This document shows positions 1-8,956 of a stretch of 64,000 bases of DNA, piece after piece (the first letter of the stretch is position 1; every line of letters starts with the position of its first letter). The notes under the pieces were generated by a model. The model was given only the letters and a program-made list of their open reading frames with translations. It did not search any database and was not told the origin of the DNA. The translations under genes were made by a program, and so were the position numbers. The stretch is from Bradyrhizobium sp. Ai1a-2 (GTDB taxonomy: Bacteria; Pseudomonadota; Alphaproteobacteria; Rhizobiales; Xanthobacteraceae), in NCBI RefSeq assembly GCF_000426245.1, contig NZ_KE384513.1, positions 40,343 through 104,342 of the forward strand, given 5' to 3'.

Positions 1-1
1 C

Positions 2-523
2 GTTGATTTTGCGGCGGAGAGAATCGATCTCGGCATTCGATACGGTGGTGGTCGCTGGCCCGGCCTCAAATCGACCTTCCTGTTGCACGACGCATTTTTT
101 CCAGTCTGTAGTCCAGCATTGCTCGACGGGCCACACCCGCTGCGAGGCCCCGAAGATCTGAAGCATCACACGCTTATCCATGATCGTTCGATGACGTTTG
201 AAAATGAATTCCCGACATGGCGGAGCTGGCTGCAAGCAGCAGGCTATCCGGAGATGAACTGCGACCGTGGGCTGCAAATCAACGATTCAGCGGCAGCCTA
301 CCAAGCGGCGATGAATGGAAGTGGCGTTGCCCTGGGCAGGACAACACTGGTAGCCCTGGATATGGAGGCGGGCCGCCTTGTTCGTCCTTTCGGCGAAGCA
401 ATAAACTGTGAGCTTGCCTACTATGTTGTCCATCGGCCCGGCGCCGACGGCGACCCAGGAATCGCGGCGTTCAAGGACTGGATCTGCGCTGAAGCGGCAA
501 CTGATCATGCGAAGATCGGCTAG
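2..523 (+). CDS. LysR-family transcriptional regulator, C-terminal part (5' end outside window)
   Basis: The reading frame is open from base 2 to the TAG ending at 523 and covers about 173 residues of the effector-binding (periplasmic-binding-like) domain. The segments IDLGIRYGGG, FFPVCSPALL and VALGRTTLV are typical of the GcvA-like LysR subgroup. A TTG at 83 lies inside the domain and is not the true start; the HTH half lies upstream of the window. FFPVCSPALL also occurs in the complete LysR protein at 11371-12279, so the two are paralogues. The target genes cannot be inferred from what is visible. Confidence 0.88.
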   Translation, partial: VDFAAERIDLGIRYGGGRWPGLKSTFLLHDAFFPVCSPALLDGPHPLRGPEDLKHHTLIHDRSMTFENEFPTWRSWLQAAGYPEMNCDRGLQINDSAAAYQAAMNGSGVALGRTTLVALDMEAGRLVRPFGEAINCELAYYVVHRPGADGDPGIAAFKDWICAEAATDHAKIG

Positions 524-876
524 TGACCCTGAGCCGAAGAACGCTTAAGCACGTCACAGATCACCTGAAGGGCCAGCGATCACCCTCGAAATACCAGGCG
601 ACGGTCGACGAGAGCGCAGTTTCGGACAGACTTGGAGCTGGAGGTCCCCTCCAATTCTCGACAGGTCGCGGCAACGCTGCGTATAGCCGCTTGAGGGTCA
701 CCCATTCAGCCCGCCTGCCCTTTATGAACCTTTAGCCGATGGGCCGAGACGTACTAACAGATGATTGAGCCTGCTGCCCGGCCTCCTCCCCACTTGGGGA
801 CGACGCCGGTCATTATCGGTCTGATCGTGGTCGGAGCATGGTAATTCAGTTCGGCTAGCCGCCAACCAGAGGGTGG
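524..876. other. Intergenic stretch with no supported gene
   Basis: A 70-codon frame at 523-735 overlaps the LysR stop, has no ribosome-binding site and no recognisable protein features. I see no hairpin terminator or tRNA. The last 15 bases (AGAGGG about 5 bp before the GTG at 877) give the Shine-Dalgarno of the next gene. Confidence 0.5.
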
Positions 877-3800
877 GTGGTGCCAATGCAGCAGATTGCG
901 GACTGGCTCGAGAAGCTTGGGCTTGGGCAATACGCGAAGCGTTTTGCCGAGAACGGGATCGATATTGGCATCCTGCCCGACCTGAAGGATGAGGACTTCG
1001 ACAAGCTTGGAGTCGTGCTCGGCCATCGCCGTAAAATGCTTCGTGCGATCGCCGAACTCGATCAAGCCGAGCTGATCGCCGAGTCGGCGCGTCGCCACGA
1101 CGCCGAGAGACGCCACCTCACCGTGATGTTCTGCGACCTGGTCGGCTCGACCGCGCTCTCGGCGCGCCTCGATCCCGAGGACATGTGGGAGGTGATCAGA
1201 GCCTACCGCGCCGCCTGCGCGAGGGTCATTGCCGCCTATGACGGCATGATCGCCAGGTTCGTCGGCGACGGAATCCTCGCCTATTTCGGCTATCCCCGCG
1301 CACACGAGGACGACGCGGAGCGCGCAGTGCGTGCGGGCCTCGATATCATCGCCGCAATGGGAAAGCTCGAAACCCGCGCGGAAGAACGGGTCGAAGTGCG
1401 GATCGCAATCGCCACCGGGCTTGTGGTGGTCGGCGACCTCATCAGCGGAGGCGCGTCGGAGGAACAGGGGATGGTCGGCGATACGCCGAATGTCGCTGCC
1501 CGGCTCCAGAGCCTGGCGGAGCCCGGCGTGGTCGTGGTGTCTGCTTCGACGCGCCAGCTGCTCGGCGACTTGTTCACTTTTCGCAATCTCGGCGACCGCA
1601 AGGTCAAGGGTATCTCCAATCCCATCGCGGTCTGGGCGGTCGAAGGTGCAGCCGCATCGGAGAGCCGCTTCGAGGCGGTGCGCACGGCGCGCTCGATCGG
1701 CTTTGTCGGCCGCAAGGCAGAAATCGAATTCGTGCTCTCGCGCCAGCAGCTGGCGTGGCAGGGCCAGGGTCAAGTGGTGTTGATTTCCGGTGAGGCCGGA
1801 ATCGGCAAATCGCGCCTTGTGGCAACGCTGGCCGAGAGCCTTGAGCTGGGGTCGCATCGCCGGGTGCGCTATCAGTGCTCGCCTTACCATACGAACAGCG
1901 CGCTTCATCCCTTCATCGCTCAGCTCGAGCGGGCCGCCGGCATCACATCACAGGACACGCCCGGGCAAACGCTCGACAAGCTCGAGGCAATGCTGGCGCT
2001 CGGAACGCAGCAGGTGGCCAGCGTGACGCCGCTGATTGCCGCGCTTCTTTCGATCACAACCGGCGAGCGCTATCCGCCGCTCGGCCTCACTCCAGCGCAG
2101 CAGCGGCGACAGACATTCGCTGCACTGCTCGACCAGCTCGAGGGCCTGGCACGGCACCAACCGTTGCTGATCGTCTGCGAGGATATGCATTGGGCCGATG
2201 CCACGACGCTCGAGCTGTTCGACCTCGCGGTCGATCGGATCCGGGGACTGCCAATCCTCGTGCTCATGACATTCCGGCCCGAATTCGAGCCGCCCTGGGC
2301 GGGCCTTGCCAATGTCAGCCTGCTGCAGCTCGAGCGGCTTGACCGGCAGGACACGCGGGCACTGGTCGAGGAGGTGGCTATCGGTCGACAGGTGCCGCGC
2401 GAAATGATGACGCAGATCATCAACAAGACGGATGGCATCCCGCTCTTCGTTGAGGAATTGACCAAGATGGTGATGGAGTCCGGACTGCTCGTGGAATCGG
2501 CCGGGCGCTATCGCCTCGATAATCCGCTGCCGCCGCTCGCCATTCCCGAGACGCTGCAGGACTCGCTTATGGCGCGGCTTGACCGGCTGGCGCCGGTCAA
2601 GGAGGTTGCCCAGATCGGCGCAGCCATTGGCCGCGACTTCTCATACACGCTGCTGCGATGTGTGGCGGGGCGGGATGAACTGACGCTGAACGCCGCGCTG
2701 GCACAGCTCGAACAGGCCGAACTGCTGTTGCGCCGCGGGACGCCGCCCGAAGCGAGCTATAGCTTCAAGCATGCGCTCGTTCAGGAAGCGGCGTACGAGA
2801 GCTTGCTCAAGAGCCGCCGCCAACTGCTGCACAAGCACATCGGCGATGTGCTTCGCGATCAGTTTCCGAGCATGGCCGAGACCGAGCCGGAAGTCGTGGC
2901 ATTCCACTTCACTCAAGCGGGGTTGGGCGGGGTCGCCCTTGAGTGGTGGCGCAAGGCGGGCCAGCAGGCGTTGAAACGCTCGGCCTATTCCGAGGCGATC
3001 GCACATCTCGGCAAGGCGGTTGCCATTGCCGATGAACTGCCTGATGCGCCCGACCGGGTGATGAGCCGGCTCCATCTTCAAATCGCATATGGCCGCGCGT
3101 TGCGGGGCAGCCTCGGGCACAGCGCTCCCGAGACAGTGGCCGCATGGACGCGCGCCCGACAGTTCGCGTCTGGCATCAATGATCCGGTTGAACTCGCGCC
3201 GATCCATTCGGGCTTGTTCAATGCATGCCTGACTCACGGCGAGATCGCGCCGATGCGGCAGTTGGCGGATGCAATCATTGATGTCGCCGACCGGCGGCCG
3301 GAGTCGCCGGTGGCCGCCGTTGTCGCACACTGGACGAGTGGAGTGACCTGCTGGTTCGGGGGCGAGTACCTGGACGCGAGAATGCATCTTGAGCAGGCAC
3401 TCGCGATCTATGGTGCCGAGCCGGATCCCGCGACGTTCAAGGCGTCCGCGCTCGACCTGCCGTTCGTCGTCATGCGGTTTCTTGCCCTGGTGCTTTGGCC
3501 GCTTGGAGCGATCGATCGCGCGCGTCGGCTCGCCGCGGAAGCGGTGAGCGGTTCAGGAGAACAGCGGGCGCTGGCTCAAGCCAATGCGCTCGTTCACAGG
3601 GCCGTTTTCGACGGACTATGCGGCGGCATGCTGGAGCAGACGGAGACAATCCTGGCCCTGGGTCTGGCTCGCGACCATACGATGCCGTTGTATGTGGCCG
3701 CGGGCACTTACCTGAACGGCCTGGCAAAGTGGCGCGCTGGCGACCGAATGGTTGGGCGCACGGAAATGCGCCGGGGCTGGACGTTGCTGCACGAGAATGA

Positions 3801-4221
3801 CTGCTACCTCTGTGAACCGTTCTGGGGGATGCACGTTGCCGTGGCGGATGCGGAGGCGGGCCAACTCGAGGCCGGGTTGGAAATCTTGAGGGAATTGATC
3901 ATATGGGCGCAGCAATCCGGTCAGCATTGGCTCGATGCCGAACTGCATCGCGTCCAGGGAGAACTCTTGTTGCGTCATGACGCTCCGAACCTTTCCGGTG
4001 CCGAAGATGCCTTCAACCGAGCGCTGGAAATCGCCCGACACCAACAGACGAGGACGTTCGAGTTACGCAGCGCACTTGGACTTGCGCGCTTGCACAACAC
4101 AAATGTCCGACCCGAGGCGGTATCGGCGGTGCTCGCTCCCGTCCTCGCCGAATTCGGCGCGGGGCGGCAAGATCTTCCCGAAATCCAAGAAGCAGAAGGG
4201 CTGCTCGAGCATCGGCATTAG
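877..4221 (+). CDS. SAM-domain / class III nucleotide cyclase / AAA ATPase / TPR signalling protein
   Basis: A 1114-residue multidomain protein. Residues ~5-62 form a SAM domain (WLEKLGLGQYAKRF, then KLGVVLGHRRKML). Residues ~78-255 are a class III adenylate/guanylate cyclase homology domain with the metal-binding aspartates D87 (FCDLVGST) and D131 (FVGDGILAYFG). Residues ~275-600 are a STAND-like AAA ATPase with Walker A GEAGIGKS (305-312) and a Walker B-like LLIVCEDMHWAD. The rest is helical and TPR-like. In-frame starts are GTG 877, GTG 880 and ATG 886; AGAGGG at 868-873 suits all three. The family is common in rhizobia and is predicted to make cAMP in response to unknown protein or ligand signals. 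It stands alone, so its output is not evident from neighbours. Confidence 0.93.
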   Translation: MVPMQQIADWLEKLGLGQYAKRFAENGIDIGILPDLKDEDFDKLGVVLGHRRKMLRAIAELDQAELIAESARRHDAERRHLTVMFCDLVGSTALSARLDPEDMWEVIRAYRAACARVIAAYDGMIARFVGDGILAYFGYPRAHEDDAERAVRAGLDIIAAMGKLETRAEERVEVRIAIATGLVVVGDLISGGASEEQGMVGDTPNVAARLQSLAEPGVVVVSASTRQLLGDLFTFRNLGDRKVKGISNPIAVWAVEGAAASESRFEAVRTARSIGFVGRKAEIEFVLSRQQLAWQGQGQVVLISGEAGIGKSRLVATLAESLELGSHRRVRYQCSPYHTNSALHPFIAQLERAAGITSQDTPGQTLDKLEAMLALGTQQVASVTPLIAALLSITTGERYPPLGLTPAQQRRQTFAALLDQLEGLARHQPLLIVCEDMHWADATTLELFDLAVDRIRGLPILVLMTFRPEFEPPWAGLANVSLLQLERLDRQDTRALVEEVAIGRQVPREMMTQIINKTDGIPLFVEELTKMVMESGLLVESAGRYRLDNPLPPLAIPETLQDSLMARLDRLAPVKEVAQIGAAIGRDFSYTLLRCVAGRDELTLNAALAQLEQAELLLRRGTPPEASYSFKHALVQEAAYESLLKSRRQLLHKHIGDVLRDQFPSMAETEPEVVAFHFTQAGLGGVALEWWRKAGQQALKRSAYSEAIAHLGKAVAIADELPDAPDRVMSRLHLQIAYGRALRGSLGHSAPETVAAWTRARQFASGINDPVELAPIHSGLFNACLTHGEIAPMRQLADAIIDVADRRPESPVAAVVAHWTSGVTCWFGGEYLDARMHLEQALAIYGAEPDPATFKASALDLPFVVMRFLALVLWPLGAIDRARRLAAEAVSGSGEQRALAQANALVHRAVFDGLCGGMLEQTETILALGLARDHTMPLYVAAGTYLNGLAKWRAGDRMVGRTEMRRGWTLLHENDCYLCEPFWGMHVAVADAEAGQLEAGLEILRELIIWAQQSGQHWLDAELHRVQGELLLRHDAPNLSGAEDAFNRALEIARHQQTRTFELRSALGLARLHNTNVRPEAVSAVLAPVLAEFGAGRQDLPEIQEAEGLLEHRH

Positions 4222-4293
4222 CTGCTCGAGACGGTTTGTGACCCGGGCCGACCTGAGCCACGCCCGCAAGATCGCCCCCCAATCTTCGCCGCC

Positions 4294-5019
4294 TTACTCG
4301 GCCGCCATTTCGATCGCTCTTTTTTGCGTACCTTTCGGCTTCCAGATGCCGCTAAAAGACGAACCGCGTATCATCGTCCCCTGCGCAACATCGCCCCAGC
4401 AATACTCCGTGTCGCACAGATTGAACTTTTCATTTTTTGACCATTCCAGCATCCCGCCTTGGGTCGGGATACGCACCTTCATGTTGTCCCTTGCGGCGTC
4501 CGAAAGTAACAGAAACTCCGGAGTGAACAGGACCTCAGAGAAACTATGTAGAACGGACTTGTCTTTTTTCGACTTTTCTTCCCAACCAGGACCACCGCGC
4601 TCAAAAAAGGTCCCTGGCAGATCGTACCGCTCAATTGAAGCGAGATAGCTGTCCGTCCTGGTATCTTCGTTAAGCGACATATCCAGTGGCCATCTCAGCA
4701 GGATCGAAGATATGATGGCGCTCGCCCCGACGATGATAGCAACAGTCGCGAACCAGGATAACACTGTCACTTGTATCCGTGCGTTTTTTGCCAGAGGACT
4801 GGAGCCCTCCAGCTTTTCTGTACCCATTTCGAGACTGATCACAACGAAGATGAGCAAAATAAACAATACAAGACCCGATAGAGAATAACCGGCCGTCTCA
4901 GGCTTGAATGCAAGGGCTGCCGTGGTTGCTGCAACCACCAATCCACCGGCGCCGACCGCCCATTTGTATGCCCCGGGCGTTTGCTTCTTGAACTCCTCTT
5001 CCCCTGTGCCATTTGCCAT
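4294..5019 (-). CDS. Hypothetical membrane protein with three N-terminal TM helices
   Basis: 241 residues; ATG at 5019 preceded by GGGAGAAAG. Hydrophobic segments at about 17-37, 44-66 and 83-108 are followed by a soluble C-terminal half of about 130 residues with a CDTEYCWG segment that could hold a disulfide or metal. I do not recognise the family. The topology suggests an inner-membrane anchor with a periplasmic or cytoplasmic sensor-like tail. It is convergent with the cyclase gene (73 bp apart); no terminator is obvious between them. Confidence 0.72.
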   Translation of the reverse strand: MANGTGEEEFKKQTPGAYKWAVGAGGLVVAATTAALAFKPETAGYSLSGLVLFILLIFVVISLEMGTEKLEGSSPLAKNARIQVTVLSWFATVAIIVGASAIISSILLRWPLDMSLNEDTRTDSYLASIERYDLPGTFFERGGPGWEEKSKKDKSVLHSFSEVLFTPEFLLLSDAARDNMKVRIPTQGGMLEWSKNEKFNLCDTEYCWGDVAQGTMIRGSSFSGIWKPKGTQKRAIEMAAE

Positions 5020-5123
5020 GCGCTTTCTCCCGCATCGCGATAGGTTTCCAATCCGGCACTGTCATCAACGGCAGTGCACGGCGGCATGGTAAATAACGAT
5101 CGTCAGCAAATGTGTGATCTGCC

Positions 5124-5321
5124 TCACGCCAAGCAAGGAAATGTTGGGCGGGTTTCCCCGCCTGCGTGCGTCAATTTGCATCGCAGCGCGCTGACGGTGT
5201 CGAGCTCTGCCATCTCTTCCGGCGTCAGGTGGGCATCAATCGCCTTTGTTGTCTTCGAGTTGCTTGCCCCGGGAACAAAGCTATTCAGGTAACCCCAGTT
5301 CAAGATCAGCAACGGCGGCAT
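5124..5321 (-). pseudogene. Aldo/keto reductase C-terminal remnant
   Basis: The 65-codon frame holds NSFVPGASNSK followed by HLTPEEMAELDTVSAL. This resembles the last strand-helix segment of aldo/keto reductases (IPGAS..., then LTPEEMAELD...). The ~250 residues that should precede it are absent, and the spacing between the two motifs is shorter than usual, so there is an internal deletion as well as N-terminal loss. Assignment rests on these two motifs only. Confidence 0.5.
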
Positions 5322-5411
5322 TGGATTCGCCCTGCCAGTACAGCACAGTGAATTGGCTCCATGGCCACCACAAAAAATGACCGCGCGGTGAAGATATGGC
5401 CTCCCGCAGCT

Positions 5412-5425
5412 TGATCTAAATCAAT
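5412..5425. promoter_or_regulatory. FixK/FNR-type box (TTGAT-N4-ATCAA)
   Basis: TTGATCTAAATCAA is a perfect 5-4-5 inverted repeat and fits the FNR/FixK consensus. Its centre is about 70 bp before the start at 5488. An activator site near -41 would place transcription start around 5460, a normal leader length. It points to oxygen-responsive control of the Cys-rich protein gene at 5488 and perhaps of 5838-6101 behind it. Confidence 0.65.
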
Positions 5426-5487
5426 CGTCCTGCCCCGACATTTCATGTCTATTTCCTTGGTCGATTTCGGCCGAGGGGGTCAAGGCT

Positions 5488-5745
5488 TTGTCATTTTCAG
5501 CATCGAGACAGAGGATCAACTGGCTTGGCCTCTTGTTGTGCGTTGCAATTTCGCTTGCTGGTCAGAATGCCGTTGCCAAGAACCGATTGACGGACCCTCT
5601 GAAGATTGCACGTGAATGCAAAAGCGAGGCGGAGAAGTTTTGCAAGGAAGTGCGTCCCGGTGGGCAACGCATCACGGCTTGCCTCAAAGGGAAGATCGCC
5701 GAACTGTCATCTGCGTGCAAGACGGCGCTCAGGTCCACGGAATAG
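5488..5745 (+). CDS. Small secreted cysteine-rich-repeat protein
   Basis: 85 residues from a TTG start with GAGGGGG about 9 bp upstream. Residues ~10-30 are a Sec-type signal peptide (LGLLLCVAISLAG...NAVA). The mature part is one cysteine-rich repeat of the GLG1/PF00839 type: ECKSEAEKFC, then GGQRITACL, then LSSACKTAL, with four cysteines likely forming two disulfides. Such proteins are exported; the role in bacteria is unknown. The FixK-type box at 5412 suggests induction under low oxygen. Confidence 0.78.
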   Translation: MSFSASRQRINWLGLLLCVAISLAGQNAVAKNRLTDPLKIARECKSEAEKFCKEVRPGGQRITACLKGKIAELSSACKTALRSTE

Positions 5746-5837
5746 GAGGTGTCCACATCTCGCGACCGCCAAGGCCATTCGCGAGCGAGCAAGGCCGCAG
5801 GCCATCGTTATCGTCACGCCAAGAGTGGAGAAACCCG

Positions 5838-6101
5838 ATGTGGGTCCTCATGTACGTCTTTTCCTACTCAGTCAGTCCGGCCGCTACAAACGACAAAGCG
5901 GAATGGAGGCTTCGTCCCACCGTGGTATTTCAGGAATTCTCGAACGAAGAGAGATGCAGGACGGCCAAAGCGACCCTTGAAGGCAGTCTAAAGGACGCAG
6001 GCGCAAAGTTACGGAGCGGTCTGGAAGACTTGAAGACCCTGGGTAAGGCCGACCCAACTCAGATCATCATCGCCTACAATGTGGAATGCCTTCCGAAATA
6101 A
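5838..6101 (+). CDS. Small conserved hypothetical protein
   Basis: 87 residues; ATG at 5838 with TGGAG seven bases upstream decides the start, although the frame is open further upstream. The N-terminus (MWVLMYVFSYSVSPA) is hydrophobic but too short for a confident signal peptide. Two cysteines (ERCRTAKATL and NVECLPK) flank a helical middle; the pattern resembles small exported proteins. It lies 92 bp behind the Cys-rich gene on the same strand and may share its promoter. Function unknown. Confidence 0.65.
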   Translation: MWVLMYVFSYSVSPAATNDKAEWRLRPTVVFQEFSNEERCRTAKATLEGSLKDAGAKLRSGLEDLKTLGKADPTQIIIAYNVECLPK

Positions 6102-6120
6102 GAGAGAGCGGATGGGCACG

Positions 6121-6306
6121 CTAGTGATCCGGCTTTCTGTCTTGACCTTCAACAAGTTCATATATGGGAACGTGGGTGCATTCCGACCACGACTCCAGCG
6201 CGGCTCCGCAGACCGCGCAGATCGCGTCACCCGTATGCGGCACCAAGAACTTCTCTTCGGTGCGTCTGTACTCGGCGCCGCAATTGCAATGAACAATTGT
6301 CGCCAT
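6121..6306 (-). CDS. Small zinc-ribbon-like protein
   Basis: 61 residues with two metal-binding knuckles, HCNCGAEY near the N-terminus and ICAVCGAALESW in the middle. The sequence looks like a short zinc-ribbon protein of a type I have seen in bradyrhizobia. It lies convergent with 5838-6101 (19 bp apart). No enzymatic role can be assigned; nucleic-acid or protein binding is possible. Confidence 0.7.
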   Translation of the reverse strand: MATIVHCNCGAEYRRTEEKFLVPHTGDAICAVCGAALESWSECTHVPIYELVEGQDRKPDH

Positions 6307-6555
6307 ACCCCAACTATGCGCCTGGGAACGTGAATTTGCTATCAGAACGCCACAACAAAAATATGGCCCAGTCTATGGGCGCGCCTGGCGGGCACTCTCG
6401 GCGGCCATCCTTATTTTGACGCCGGCCCAAGTGACGAAACGCAACACAGGTTCGTGAAGGGTCAGTGTTCCTTCCGTGGTTCTCCGGCCCTCAACGAAAA
6501 TCCGGTGCTATAAGAAAGGGTCTGGTTTTGTTTGCGTCGGCTGAGGGGCGGGACA

Positions 6556-6774
6556 ATGCCAATCAATCGGGTATTGAAAGACAAGCGCGCGCCGGAAGAA
6601 ATCGAACTTTTGAACAAGGCCTTCAACCAGGCTCTAAACTTGCTGGGCGTGGTTGATCGCAACGACCCGTTTTGCGATATGGTCGCTCGCAAGGTTATCG
6701 AGGTCCGCGCGACAGGCATAAGCGAGCCGCGAAAGATCGCGGAAATGGCCGTGGTCCGGATTGGCCTTCGGTAG
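6556..6774 (+). CDS. Small conserved helical protein
   Basis: 72 residues beginning MPINRVLKDKRAPEEI. ATG 6556 follows GAGGGGCGGGA, which rules out the earlier in-frame start at 6532. The protein is all-helical and charged, with VARKVIEVRATG and EPRKIAEMAVVRIG resembling short orphan proteins in rhizobia. No signal peptide or membrane segment. Function unknown. Confidence 0.65.
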   Translation: MPINRVLKDKRAPEEIELLNKAFNQALNLLGVVDRNDPFCDMVARKVIEVRATGISEPRKIAEMAVVRIGLR

Positions 6775-6964
6775 GGCTGGCCGCTCGTAGTGCGGCTCGC
6801 GACGCTGAACGGGCTCGAAAGGGCACATCGATGTGCGCTTTCAGTCATCAAATCGCCGCGCCAGCGAAGTACGCAACCAATATTATCTTCGGCCGTTCAT
6901 TTTTGTACTGAGCCTCGCTAGAGGCCCGTCCTCAAAAATTCACAGTGCACAGCAGGAGGCATTC

Positions 6965-7147
6965 ATGCCGATTCCTGAACGTGTGGTACAGGTCGGGGAA
7001 CTACTGGATGTCGGCGCAATGTTTGCCCTGCTGATCGTTGGGACAATTTTTGCGAACATTGAGGATTATCGTCACCGCAAGACACTCACGCGGGAACAAC
7101 TCGACGAGTACCTCGAAGAAGATCGGCGTGAAATGAACATCTGGTGA
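6965..7147 (+). CDS. Small single-pass membrane protein
   Basis: 60 residues; ATG 6965 is preceded by a perfect AGGAGG (6953-6958), which overrides the longer frame from 6833. One predicted TM helix (LDVGAMFALLIVGTIFANI) is followed by a charged cytoplasmic tail (DYRHRKTLTREQLDEYLEEDRREMN). The strong SD and tail composition support a real gene. Function unknown. Confidence 0.68.
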   Translation: MPIPERVVQVGELLDVGAMFALLIVGTIFANIEDYRHRKTLTREQLDEYLEEDRREMNIW

Positions 7148-7185
7148 CACCGCCAGCCCCAATCGGCTGACAAGCATGCGAAACC

Positions 7186-7199
7186 TGAACAGCTGTTCA
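7186..7199. promoter_or_regulatory. 14-bp perfect palindrome TGAACAGCTGTTCA
   Basis: A self-complementary 14-mer lies 80 bp before the secreted-protein gene at 7280. It is compact enough to be an operator for a dimeric regulator. No known regulator is implied by the sequence. Confidence 0.35.
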
Positions 7200-7279
7200 A
7201 TAAAGTTCCTGCCCAGTTCCTGCAACACCCGATGCCCGCAGCTGTTGTCCCCTGCACGAACGATGCAAAGGAGGAACGG

Positions 7280-7522
7280 ATGAAGAAGCTCACTTACGCT
7301 CTTGCAGCGGCAGCGACGCTTGCAATCGGTGTCCCGACCATCGCTAATGCGGCCGGTTTTGGCGTCTATGTTGGCGGCGACCGCGGCTATTATGGCGACC
7401 GCTATGATGGCCCTCGCGTACGCTTCTACGATCATGACCGCGGTTGGCACCATGGCTGGTACCGTCACGGCTACTACGGTGACCGCGATGTCGTGATCCG
7501 TCATCACCGCTGGGATGATTAG
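7280..7522 (+). CDS. Small secreted Tyr/Gly/His/Arg-rich protein
   Basis: 80 residues; ATG 7280 with AAAGGAGGAACGG immediately upstream. A clear Sec signal peptide (KKLTYALAAAATLAIG...IANA) is followed by a low-complexity mature region rich in G, Y, D, R, H and W (VYVGGDRGYYGDRYDGP, then WHHGWYRHGYYGD). Such short exported proteins are frequent in bradyrhizobia; no function is established. A strong terminator follows. Confidence 0.75.
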   Translation: MKKLTYALAAAATLAIGVPTIANAAGFGVYVGGDRGYYGDRYDGPRVRFYDHDRGWHHGWYRHGYYGDRDVVIRHHRWDD

Positions 7523-7545
7523 CAACCCACTATAATCCAGCAACG

Positions 7546-7572
7546 AAGGCCTCGCTTCGGCGAGGCCTTTTT
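7546..7572 (+). terminator. Rho-independent terminator
   Basis: AAGGCCTCG, a short CTTCG-type loop, then CGAGGCCTT and a T-run form a textbook hairpin 24 bp after the stop of the secreted protein gene. Confidence 0.85.
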
Positions 7573-7689
7573 GCGTTCCTGCCGTCCACGGTGGCTGCGC
7601 TATTGAGGCTTCGACAGTTTGCACAAGACTTCCGCAAGCGGCCGTAAGCTGCTTTGATAGGCCAAACAATCATGGCGGGAGGTATTGCG

Positions 7690-8907
7690 GTGACTGACGG
7701 ATTTGGTAGCTGCGGTGCGGCGCGGCCGAGGCTTTTCCAGCCGCTGACAATTCGGGCCCTCACGTTGAAGAACCGGCTCGTCGTGCCACCGATGGTCCAT
7801 TACCGCTGCGACCCCGGCAACACTTGCGGCACTTTCCACGTTGTACATCTCGGCCGCTATGCGCTCGGCGGCTTCGGGCTGGTCTTTGTCGAGGCAACCG
7901 CCGTCGAGGACGTCGGTCTCATCAATGAGAATGATCTTGGCATTTGGAATGAGGCCCAGGCCGAAAGTTTCAAACCATTGATCGAGTTCATGCGGCGCCA
8001 GGACACGGCGATCGGCATCCAGCTCGCCCATGGCGGACGGAAGTCATCCTCGCAGACCGCTATGCAGGGCATGGGGCCACTGACTGAGGAAAATATCAAG
8101 GCGGGTGCAAAGGTCTGGCAGCCGGTGGGACCGACAGCCGAGCCAGTAGCAGCAGGCTGGCTAGCGCCGCGGCAGCTGACGACAGCCGAGTGCCGGGCGA
8201 TGCCCGCGACCTGGGCCAACGCCGCGCGCAATGCGGTGAAGGCCGGCTTCGACCTGATTGAGATCCACATGGCGCATGGCTATCTGCTCGCGTCCTTTCT
8301 GTCGCCGGTGTCCAATACACGCAACGATGAATATGGCGGCGACCGTGCCGGACGCATGCGCCTGCCGCTGGAGATCGTCGAGGCCGTGCGACGTGAAATG
8401 CCGGCTTCCATGCCACTGTTCGCGCGCGTCTCATCCGTCGACGGCACGAAGGAAGGCTGGAACATGGATGACACGGTGGCGCTTGCGCACGAGTTGAAGG
8501 CACGCGGGGTTGACGTGATCGACTGTTCTTCGGGAGGAATTGCAGGGGCCGCAACGGCGGCGCAGGTTACGCGCAGCCTTGGGTTTCAGGTCCCGTTCGC
8601 CGCGAGGGTTCGAAAGGAAGCCAACATCGCCACGATGGCCGTCGGCCTCATTCTCGAGGCGCAACAGGCAGAAGTCATCCTTGAGAGCGGTCAGGCCGAT
8701 CTCATCGCGGTCGGCCGACAGTCGCAGTACAATCCCAACATCGCCCATCACTGGTCTCACGATCTCGGCATCAACAGCCGCTTCGAGGACTGGACCCCGG
8801 AGTATGGATGGTGGCTCGAGAAGCGGATCAGAACGATGCAAGGCTTTGCCACGCCGACTGGCAGCGTCACACGTTCCTCCCCGGAGCATGGAGCTGAGCA
8901 ATCATGA
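7690..8907 (+). CDS. Old Yellow Enzyme family NADH:flavin oxidoreductase (YqjM-like)
   Basis: An FMN-dependent (beta/alpha)8 ene-reductase. It starts with LFQPLTIRALTLKNRLVVPP, then has the substrate/flavin segments QLAHGGRKS, HMAHGYLLASFLSP, NTRNDEYGGDRAGRMRLPLE and the late strand ARVSSVDGTKEGW, all as in the YqjM/XenA subgroup that reduces alpha,beta-unsaturated carbonyls and nitro compounds with NAD(P)H. GTG 7690 is preferred because GGGAGG lies 7 bp upstream; ATG 7672 and TTG 7654 are in frame but have poor SDs. Length about 405 residues. It stands alone after the terminator and converges on the next gene. Confidence 0.9.
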   Translation: MTDGFGSCGAARPRLFQPLTIRALTLKNRLVVPPMVHYRCDPGNTCGTFHVVHLGRYALGGFGLVFVEATAVEDVGLINENDLGIWNEAQAESFKPLIEFMRRQDTAIGIQLAHGGRKSSSQTAMQGMGPLTEENIKAGAKVWQPVGPTAEPVAAGWLAPRQLTTAECRAMPATWANAARNAVKAGFDLIEIHMAHGYLLASFLSPVSNTRNDEYGGDRAGRMRLPLEIVEAVRREMPASMPLFARVSSVDGTKEGWNMDDTVALAHELKARGVDVIDCSSGGIAGAATAAQVTRSLGFQVPFAARVRKEANIATMAVGLILEAQQAEVILESGQADLIAVGRQSQYNPNIAHHWSHDLGINSRFEDWTPEYGWWLEKRIRTMQGFATPTGSVTRSSPEHGAEQS

Positions 8908-8956
8908 CGTTTTCGAGCGCTGAGCGATCAAGCGGCCTGCCGCGGCGGGCCGCGTC

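Noticed and set aside
754..1908. 384-codon minus-strand open frame
   Set aside because: Antisense of the cyclase gene; no recognisable protein.
5616..6101. Extended version of the 5838-6101 gene
   Set aside because: The upstream part is antisense-like in composition and overlaps the Cys-rich gene; SD at 5826-5830 fixes the shorter start.
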